This document shows positions 58,334 to 64,000 of a stretch of DNA of 64,000 nucleotides, piece by piece (the stretch's first letter is position 1; every line of letters starts with the position of its first letter). Origin of the DNA: Blastococcus sp. CT_GayMR19 (GTDB lineage Bacteria > Actinomycetota > Actinomycetes > Mycobacteriales > Geodermatophilaceae); contig NZ_SPQL01000004.1 of assembly GCF_004570385.1 (NCBI RefSeq), forward strand, positions 1 to 64,000. Reading direction: 5' to 3'. The notes under the pieces are model-generated. The model saw only the letters and a program-made list of their open reading frames with translations, did not search any database and was not told the DNA's origin. Made by a program: the position numbers and the translations under genes.

Positions 58334-59709
58334 CGCCGTCCCGGAACCGCGGGTTCGTCCCGGCCACCCTGCGTGCCCGGGTCACCGCGGTCGCCGCGCT
58401 CGCGGTGCTCGCCGTGCTGACCGTGGCGGGTACCGGCCTCGTGCTGGGACAGCGCGCCGCCCTGCTGGACGCGGTGGACGAGCACCTGGACCAGCAGGCC
58501 GAGGCCGTGGCGTCCGAGCTCGAGGCGGGCCGGCCGGTCCGCGGCGGCGACCTCCCGTCCGAGGACCTCGTGGTCGAGGTGGTCGCGGCCGACGGGACCC
58601 TGCTCGCGGCGTCCGAGGGGCTGGACGAGCGGCTGCCCCGGGGAGTGGCGTCCGACGGCGAGATCACCGTGGAACTGGACGACGGTGAGCCGGTCCGGCT
58701 GCTCGAGCGCGACGTCGAGGGCACCACCGTGCTGGTCGCGAACCGCCTCGACGACCTGACGGACAGCACGGCGGCGCTGGCCGGAACACTCGTCGTCGCC
58801 GTGCCCCTGACCGGTGCCGTCCTGGCAGGCGTGGTGTGGTTGGCGGTCGGTCGCGCCCTCCGCCCGGTCGAGGACATCCGGGCGCGGGTGGACTCGATCT
58901 CGGGATCCAGCCTCCATCAGCGGGTGCCCGAGCCGGACACCCCGAGCGAGATCGGCCGGCTCGCGCGCACCATGAACGGGATGCTCGGCCGCCTCGAACG
59001 GTCCGCCGAGCAGCAGCGCCGCTTCGTCGCCGACGCCTCCCACGAATTGCGCAGTCCGCTCGCGCGGATGCGCGCGGAGCTGGAGGTCGACGCGGCCCAC
59101 CCGGCGTCGGCCGACCCCGCGGCGACCGCCGCCAGCGTCCTGGCCGAGACCGTCGGTGTGCAGCGACTGGTCGACGACCTGCTCCTGCTGGCTCGCGGCG
59201 ACGCGGGGGCACCGGCGGCGCTGCACCGGGAGCCGGTGGACCTCGACGACGTGGTCGGGACCGTGGCCGGCAGTCTCCGGCGGGCGGGGGAGCGGCGCAT
59301 CGACACCCGCGACGTCCACCCGGTCCAGGTGTCCGCGGACCGGCCCCAGCTCGAGCGACTGGTCGGCAACCTGCTCGACAACGCCGTCCGCCATGCCCGC
59401 GACCGGATCGTCGTGACCCTGGCTCCGGCGCGCGACGGGAGTGCCGAACTCACGGTGGCCGACGACGGCCCCGGGGTACCTCCCGCCGAGCGGGACCGGG
59501 TGTTCGAGCGCTTCACCCGGCTCGACGACGCGCGGTCGGCCGGCAGCGGGGGCGCGGGTCTGGGCCTGGCCATCGCCCGCGACATCGCCGAACGGCACGG
59601 GGGCACGCTGACGCTGGAACCGACGGACTCGGCAGGGGCCCGGTTCGTCTTCCGGCTCCCGGTCGCCCGGGAGGGGGACCGGGGAATCAGCCGGTCGGGG
59701 CCTGGGTAG
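58330..59709 (+). CDS. Sensor histidine kinase
   Basis: 459-residue membrane kinase. Helix 1 (about residues 18-38) and helix 2 (about 155-177) enclose an extracytoplasmic sensor of about 115 residues rich in Asp and Glu. A HAMP domain then leads to the DHp helix with His238 in ADASHELRSPLARMRAELE. The ATPase has NLLDNAVRHA (N box), DDGPGVPPAER (G1) and GGAGLGLAIARDI (G2). The PepSY proteins encoded next to it could bind the sensor; this is inference from position. Confidence 0.92.
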   Translation: MTPSRNRGFVPATLRARVTAVAALAVLAVLTVAGTGLVLGQRAALLDAVDEHLDQQAEAVASELEAGRPVRGGDLPSEDLVVEVVAADGTLLAASEGLDERLPRGVASDGEITVELDDGEPVRLLERDVEGTTVLVANRLDDLTDSTAALAGTLVVAVPLTGAVLAGVVWLAVGRALRPVEDIRARVDSISGSSLHQRVPEPDTPSEIGRLARTMNGMLGRLERSAEQQRRFVADASHELRSPLARMRAELEVDAAHPASADPAATAASVLAETVGVQRLVDDLLLLARGDAGAPAALHREPVDLDDVVGTVAGSLRRAGERRIDTRDVHPVQVSADRPQLERLVGNLLDNAVRHARDRIVVTLAPARDGSAELTVADDGPGVPPAERDRVFERFTRLDDARSAGSGGAGLGLAIARDIAERHGGTLTLEPTDSAGARFVFRLPVAREGDRGISRSGPG

Positions 59710-59755
59710 GGGTTCCGGGACAAGCGTCCAGATCGAAGCAGAGGAGCCCATTCTG

Positions 59756-60217
59756 ATGGCCAGCGTCCAGGAGTCCGTCGACGTCGACGTCCCGATCCGC
59801 GTCGCCTACGACCAGTGGACCCAGTTCGAGTCCTTTCCCCAGTTCATGGGCGGCGTCGAGCGCATCACGCAGCTCGACGACACCCACACCCACTGGGTGA
59901 CCAAGATCGGGGGCGTCGAGCGCGAGTTCGACGCCGAGATCACCGAGCAGCACCCCGAGGAGCGCATCGCCTGGACCAGCACCACCGGGGAGGCGAAGCA
60001 CGCCGGGGTCGTCACCTTCCACCGTCTGGACGACGCCAAGACCCGCGTGATGATCCAGATCGACTGGGAGCCCGAGGGCGTCGTCGAGAAGGTCGGTGCG
60101 GCCGTCGGGATCGACGATCGCCAGGTGAAGGCCGACGCCAAGCGGTTCAAGGAGTTCATCGAGAGCCGCGGCACCGAGACCGGCGCGTGGCGGGGGGACG
60201 TCGAGCGTCCCAGCTGA
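59756..60217 (+). CDS. SRPBCC/cyclase-dehydrase family protein
   Basis: 153-residue START-fold protein of the polyketide-cyclase/dehydrase type. The pattern VDVDVPIRVAYDQWTQFESF, then FMGGVERITQLDDTHTHW and the C-terminal helix FKEFIESRG is common to a group of stress-linked actinobacterial proteins. It has no signal peptide. AGAGGAG lies nine bases before the ATG. Ligand unknown. A strong hairpin separates it from HPr. Confidence 0.85.
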   Translation: MASVQESVDVDVPIRVAYDQWTQFESFPQFMGGVERITQLDDTHTHWVTKIGGVEREFDAEITEQHPEERIAWTSTTGEAKHAGVVTFHRLDDAKTRVMIQIDWEPEGVVEKVGAAVGIDDRQVKADAKRFKEFIESRGTETGAWRGDVERPS

Positions 60218-60231
60218 CGGCTGCGACACAA

Positions 60232-60270
60232 GACGGCGCCCGTCCCCTTCTGCAGGGGGCGGGCGCCGTC
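60232..60270. terminator. Bidirectional terminator
   Basis: GACGGCGCCCGTCCCC pairs with the complementary strand at 60255-60270 over 16 bp (one G-U) around a TTCTGCA loop. It lies 14 bases after the SRPBCC stop and 31 bases after the end of the convergent HPr gene, so it can end both. Confidence 0.8.
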
Positions 60271-60301
60271 GTCGTGGGAGAGCCGGAGAACAGCTCTCGG
60301 T

Positions 60302-60562
60302 CTACTCGGCGTCGAGGTCCTGGGCGACCATGCCGGCGATCTGGTCGAGCGCCGCCTGGTCGTCGCTGGTGACGATGACCTCGGTGCCCTGCTTGGCGCC
60401 GAGCGTCATGATCATCAGCGGGGACCCCGCGTCGATCGGGTTGCCGCCCGGCGTGGCCAGCGTGACGGGGACGCCGGCCTTGCCGACGGCCTCGGCGATG
60501 AGCGCGGCCGGCCGGGCGTGCAGCCCGACCCGGGAGCCGACGGTGACGGTCTGACTGGGCAT
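60302..60562 (-). CDS. ptsH: Phosphocarrier protein HPr
   Basis: 86-residue phosphotransferase carrier. His15 in GLHARPAALIAE is the phosphorylation site and Ser47 in DAGSPLMIMTLGAKQG is the regulatory serine. It passes phosphate from enzyme I to the fructose EIIA encoded directly upstream on the same strand, 47 bases away. AGGAAGAGG precedes ATG 60562. Enzyme I is not in the window, although it may lie nearby. Confidence 0.95.
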   Translation of the reverse strand: MPSQTVTVGSRVGLHARPAALIAEAVGKAGVPVTLATPGGNPIDAGSPLMIMTLGAKQGTEVIVTSDDQAALDQIAGMVAQDLDAE

Positions 60563-60609
60563 CGATCCTCTTCCTCGGTGCTGGGGACGGGTGGGAGTGA
60601 GCTTGCCGG

Positions 60610-62748
60610 TCAGGTGCTCGCCGCGCGCGCCGGAGCGTGGACGGGGGCATGCGCGTGCTCCAGGTCGACGGCGTCCTCGGGGGCTTCCTCGGCGTCGGTG
60701 CGGCCGATGCTCTTGGCGATCGTGACCGCGGCGGCCCCGACGACCATGCCGATGGCGAGCGCCAGCAGGAACACCAGGAAGTTGCTGATCGCGAAGAAGA
60801 CGAAGACGCCGCCGTGGGGAGCGCGGAGCTCGACGCCCGCGGCCGCGACGATCGCGCCGGTGGTGGCGCCGCCGAGCATCATCGACGGGATCACCCGCAG
60901 CGGGTCGGCCGCCGCGAACGGGATGGCACCCTCGGAGATGAAGGACAGCCCGAGCAGCCACGCCGCCTTGCCGTTGTCCCGCTCGGCGGGCGTGTAGAGC
61001 TTCGGGCGGATCACCGTGCTCAGCGCCATCGCGAGCGGGGGGACCATGCCGGCCGCCATGACGGTGGCCATGATGACCAAGGGGGCACCGCTGCCGGCTG
61101 CCAGCCCGGTGGTGGCGAAGACGTAGGCCGCCTTGTTCACCGGTCCACCCAGGTCGAAGCACATCATCAGGCCGAGGATGATCCCCAGCAGGATCGCCGA
61201 CGACCCGCTCAGGCCGTTGAGCCAGTTGCCGAGTCCGGTGAGGGCCGCGGCCAGCGGCCGGCCGAGCAGCACGACCATGATGCCGCTGGAGATCAGCGTG
61301 GCCAGCAGCGGGATGATCACGACCGGCTGCAGGCCGCGCACACCGGTGGGCAGCTTCCAGCGGCTGATCCAGAGCGCGGCCAGGCCGGCGATGATGCCGC
61401 CGATGAGGCCACCCAGGAAGCCGGCCCCCACGGTGACCGACACGGCGCCGACGACGAAGCCGGGAACGATGCCCGGGCGGTCGGCGATCGCGAAGGCGAT
61501 GTAGCCGGCAAGGGCCGGCACCAGGAAGCCGAAGGCGGCCTGGCCGAGCACGGTGAAGACCGCTCCGAGGTAGCCCAGGAAGCCGTCGTTGAGACCCTCG
61601 ATCCCCGACGCGGTCGGCAGGTTCAGGAACGTGTTGTTGAGCACCCAGCTGAGGGCGTAGCTCTGGCCCTCGACGTCGGGGTTGCCGGTGACGATCTTGT
61701 AGCCGCCGAAGAGGAAGCCCAGCGCGATGAGCAGGCCGCCCGCGGCGACGAACGGGATCATGTAGCTGACGCCGGTGAGCAGCCAGCGACGGACCTCCGA
61801 GGCGGTGCGTGCGCCGCCGGCGGACGAGGCGGCGGCCGTCGCGTCGCCTCCTCCGGCGGTACCGGACACGCGGCGGGCGTTGGGGTCGTCTGCGGCGGCC
61901 AGCGCCTCGCGGAGCATCACGTCGGGCTCGTTGATGGCCCGTTTGGTGCCGGACTGCACGAGCGGCATGCCGGCGAACCGGTGCTGGTCCCGCACGCCGA
62001 CGTCGACCGCGAAGATCACGGCGTCGGCCGCGCGGATCAGCGACGGGTCGAGCGGGGTGGAGCCGGACGAGCCCTGCGTCTCGACGTGGACGTCGACGCC
62101 GGCCGCCTTCCCTGCGGCGGTGAGCTTGTCGGCGGCCATGTAGGTGTGCGCGATGCCGGTCGGGCAGGCGCTGACGACGACGATGCTCTTCCGCCCGGCC
62201 CCGGGCCCGGCCCCGTCGCCCGCGGTAGCGCTGGCTCCCGCCGTCGCGGCGGGCTCCGTCGCGGCGGGCGCGGCAGCGGCTGCGGGCGGTGCGGGGGCGG
62301 GGGAGACGACCTCGTCCACGAGTCGCACGACGTCCTCGTCCGACGCGGCGGCGCGCAGCGACGCGACGAACTCCGGCCGGACCAGCGCCCGGGCGAGCGC
62401 GGTCAGCAGGGTGAGGTGGTCGGCGTCGCCGTGGGCGGGCGCGGCGATCAGGAAGACGAGGTCGGCCGGGCCGTCCGGTGCGCCGAAGTCGACCTTCGGG
62501 GCCAGCCGCGCGAACGCCAGGGAGGGCTGGGTCACGGCCGCGGAACGGCAGTGCGGGATCGCGATCCCGCCGGGGAGGCCGGTCGGCGCCTGTGCCTCAC
62601 GGGCCATGGCGTCCCCGTGCAGGGAGTCGGCCGCGGTGGCCCGGCCGGCGCCGGCGACCAGCTCGGCCAGCCGGCGCACGACCGTGCCCTTGTCGGCGCC
62701 GAGGTCGGCGTCGAGGCGGACCAGGTCGGTGGTGATGAGTGCGGTCAT
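60610..62748 (-). CDS. fruA: Fructose PTS transporter EIIABC
   Basis: 712-residue fused permease in the order EIIA, EIIB, EIIC. EIIA has His66 in GGIAIPHCRSA. After an Ala/Pro-rich linker (about residues 150-185) EIIB has Cys195 in VVVSACPTGIAHTYMAA. EIIC (about residue 310 on) has about ten membrane helices with ISEGAIPFAAADPLR and MCFDLGGPVNKAAY. It imports fructose as fructose-1-phosphate. ATG 62748 is preceded by GGGAGAGG. It is in the operon order regulator-fruK-fruA-ptsH. Confidence 0.95.
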   Translation of the reverse strand: MTALITTDLVRLDADLGADKGTVVRRLAELVAGAGRATAADSLHGDAMAREAQAPTGLPGGIAIPHCRSAAVTQPSLAFARLAPKVDFGAPDGPADLVFLIAAPAHGDADHLTLLTALARALVRPEFVASLRAAASDEDVVRLVDEVVSPAPAPPAAAAAPAATEPAATAGASATAGDGAGPGAGRKSIVVVSACPTGIAHTYMAADKLTAAGKAAGVDVHVETQGSSGSTPLDPSLIRAADAVIFAVDVGVRDQHRFAGMPLVQSGTKRAINEPDVMLREALAAADDPNARRVSGTAGGGDATAAASSAGGARTASEVRRWLLTGVSYMIPFVAAGGLLIALGFLFGGYKIVTGNPDVEGQSYALSWVLNNTFLNLPTASGIEGLNDGFLGYLGAVFTVLGQAAFGFLVPALAGYIAFAIADRPGIVPGFVVGAVSVTVGAGFLGGLIGGIIAGLAALWISRWKLPTGVRGLQPVVIIPLLATLISSGIMVVLLGRPLAAALTGLGNWLNGLSGSSAILLGIILGLMMCFDLGGPVNKAAYVFATTGLAAGSGAPLVIMATVMAAGMVPPLAMALSTVIRPKLYTPAERDNGKAAWLLGLSFISEGAIPFAAADPLRVIPSMMLGGATTGAIVAAAGVELRAPHGGVFVFFAISNFLVFLLALAIGMVVGAAAVTIAKSIGRTDAEEAPEDAVDLEHAHAPVHAPARAAST

Positions 62749-62767
62749 GGGACCTCTCCCGGGAGGG

Positions 62768-63796
62768 TCAGTGGGCGTCCCGGCCGGCGGCCGGGACGGA
62801 GTCGGTGCTGGTGGAGGCGGTGCGGTCGGGCATTCCGGCGGTGACGCAGACGGCCGAGACGTCGACCTGTGCGGGGGTGGGAAGTGCGGAGCCGGGCATG
62901 GAGGCAGCGGCGGAGCCGTAGGCGACCGCGGTCCGCAGCCGCTCGGCCGGCGGGGCGCCGGCGAGGTGGGCGAGCAGGTAGCCGGCCAGGCTGCTGTCGC
63001 CGGCGCCGACGGTGCTGCGCACCGTGATCCGGGGCGGGAGCGCCGACCAGAGGCCGCCGTCCGCCGTGGACAGCACCGCGCCGTCGCCGCCGAGGGTGAG
63101 CAGCACCTCGGCGACGCCCCGGTCGTGCAGCGTCCGGACCGCCGCCAGTGCCACCGCGGGATCGCCGAGGATCTCCTCCTCGGACACGCCGGCCAGCTGG
63201 GCGAGCTCCTCGGTGTTGGGCTTGAGCAGGTCCGGCGCCGCCTCGGGGCCGGCGGCCAGGAGCGCCAGGAGCGGCGCCTCCGAGGTGTCGACGGCGACGC
63301 CCGCGCCGGTGTTCCGCAGCGAGGCCACGAGCGTGCCGTACCAGTCCACCGGGGTGCCGGGAGGCAACGAGCCCGACAGCGCGACCCAGCGGGCGCCGTC
63401 GGCGTGCTGGTGGAGGACGGCGGCCAGGGTCGCGCGGGTGTCGTCGTCCAGCGGGGTGCCGGGCTCGTTGAGCTTCGTGGTGGTGCCGTCGGGCTCGGTG
63501 AGCGTGTAGTTGGTGCGGACGGCGGCCGCGACCGGCACCGTGGCCAGGTCCAGCCCCAGGTCGTGCAGCGCACGGACGATCGGGTCGTCGTGGGCCGCGG
63601 GCAGCACGCAGACGACGTCCCCGCCGGCCGCCGCGATCGCACGGGCCACGTTGACGCCCTTGCCGCCGGGCTCGGTGGAGCTGGGACCGAGCCGGACGAC
63701 GCCGCCGCGCTCGAGCGGGGCCGGGACGGTGAGCGTGCGGTCCAGGCTCGGGTTCGCCGTCAGCGTGACCACCCGGCCGGCCGTGGTGTGGGTCAT
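62768..63796 (-). CDS. fruK: 1-phosphofructokinase
   Basis: 342-residue PfkB-family kinase that makes fructose-1,6-bisphosphate. Family signatures are GGKGVNVARAIAAAGG near residue 44, LSGSLPPGTP, LLKPNTEEL and STVGAGDSSLAGYL with the catalytic Asp. The C-terminus extends with a poorly conserved Ser/Thr-rich tail of about 40 residues. The start overlaps the DeoR stop (ATGA) and fruA follows 19 bases after the stop. Confidence 0.95.
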   Translation of the reverse strand: MTHTTAGRVVTLTANPSLDRTLTVPAPLERGGVVRLGPSSTEPGGKGVNVARAIAAAGGDVVCVLPAAHDDPIVRALHDLGLDLATVPVAAAVRTNYTLTEPDGTTTKLNEPGTPLDDDTRATLAAVLHQHADGARWVALSGSLPPGTPVDWYGTLVASLRNTGAGVAVDTSEAPLLALLAAGPEAAPDLLKPNTEELAQLAGVSEEEILGDPAVALAAVRTLHDRGVAEVLLTLGGDGAVLSTADGGLWSALPPRITVRSTVGAGDSSLAGYLLAHLAGAPPAERLRTAVAYGSAAASMPGSALPTPAQVDVSAVCVTAGMPDRTASTSTDSVPAAGRDAH

Positions 63797-64000
63797 GCGA
63801 CCAGGACCTCGATCCCCATCGTCTCGAGCTCTGCCACGACGCCGGGATCGGCGTCGCCGTCGGTGACGAGGACGTCGACGTCCTCCACTGCGGCGAAGCG
63901 CACGAGGTGCTCGCGACCCAGCTTGCTGCTGTCGGCGAGCACGATGACCCGCTGGGCGGCACGGGCCATGGCCCGCTTCGTGGCCGCCTCGGCCTCGTCC
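63793..64000 (-). CDS. DeoR-family repressor of the fru operon (3' end only)
   Basis: The window cuts this leftward gene, leaving the last 68 residues. They include TKRAMARAAQRVIVLADSSK and EDVDVLVTDGDADP, the DeoR sugar-phosphate sensor fold that usually binds fructose-1-phosphate. The HTH is outside. Its stop overlaps the fruK start by four bases, so it is first in the operon. Confidence 0.88.
   Translation of the reverse strand, partial: DEAEAATKRAMARAAQRVIVLADSSKLGREHLVRFAAVEDVDVLVTDGDADPGVVAELETMGIEVLVA

Noticed and set aside
1-64000. tRNA, rRNA, CRISPR, IS or phage genes
   Set aside because: Looked for T-loop sequences, regular repeats, transposase and integrase motifs on both strands; none convincing.

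Overview
This window is very GC-rich, gene-dense bacterial DNA with many GTG starts and short or leaderless promoters. It carries actinobacterial marker genes: a GTP-dependent PEP carboxykinase, an actinobacterial Vms1-like release factor (VLRF1), a mycothiol-type DsbA-like nitroreductase, a SAM-IV riboswitch and an NlpC/P60 gene behind a probable c-di-AMP leader. Palindromic repeats with a GGTACC core and the overall gene set fit the Geodermatophilaceae (Blastococcus, Geodermatophilus, Modestobacter). That family placement is inference; actinomycete origin is well supported. No tRNA, rRNA, CRISPR array, IS element or prophage was found. Layout: 1-2.8 kb holds a secreted peptidoglycan hydrolase and an amino-acid permease. 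2.9-4.8 kb is a lower-GC islet with an OLD/AAA-type ATPase overlapping a TOPRIM-like protein, a probable horizontally acquired defence pair. 4.8-7.8 kb holds housekeeping repair and metabolic genes (YdeI, histidine phosphatase, NAD(P)HX dehydratase, gamma-carbonic-anhydrase-like protein). 7.9-10.4 kb is the metY-metX methionine operon behind a SAM-IV riboswitch. 10.4-17.4 kb is a mostly leftward set (MscS, thioesterase, class III aminotransferase, nitroreductase, glutathione peroxidase). 17.4-21.5 kb has acetoacetyl-CoA synthetase and an acyl-CoA dehydrogenase. 21.5-30.8 kb has an alpha-glucosidase, an MFS exporter, FKBP, FrnE-like and nitronate-oxygenase genes, an ArsR/SRPBCC pair, two tandem membrane paralogues and an Old Yellow Enzyme. 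31-38.8 kb has PEPCK, an MFS transporter, an orphan TctC lipoprotein, rhodanese, VLRF1 and HelD. 38.9-45.2 kb has a PASTA penicillin-binding protein, a YihY protein, a PYROXD2-like oxidoreductase and the second NlpC/P60 gene. 45-50 kb has small genes of mixed or unknown function. 50-56 kb has an Lrp/AsnC regulator divergent from a branched-chain/2-oxoacid dehydrogenase operon (E1alpha, E1beta, E2), followed by a membrane protein and an AGE-family isomerase. 56.2-59.7 kb has three PepSY paralogues beside a two-component system. 60.2-64 kb has HPr and the fructose PTS operon (fruA, fruK, end of a DeoR regulator). How the genes work together: the two NlpC/P60 proteins and the PASTA PBP remodel the cell wall, and only the second NlpC/P60 gene appears tied to c-di-AMP. 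AacS, the acyl-CoA dehydrogenase and the branched-chain complex feed acyl-CoA metabolism, PEPCK links this to gluconeogenesis, and the fru operon handles fructose. VLRF1 (stalled ribosomes) and HelD (stalled RNA polymerase) sit next to each other. The most unusual signals are a roughly 107-nt two-copy element with compensatory base changes (25486-25622 and 36635-36742), GGTACC palindromes in doublets including one doublet inside the E2 coding sequence, a tiny ORF bridging E1alpha and E1beta with overlapping stop/start codons, and the ATPase-TOPRIM islet.
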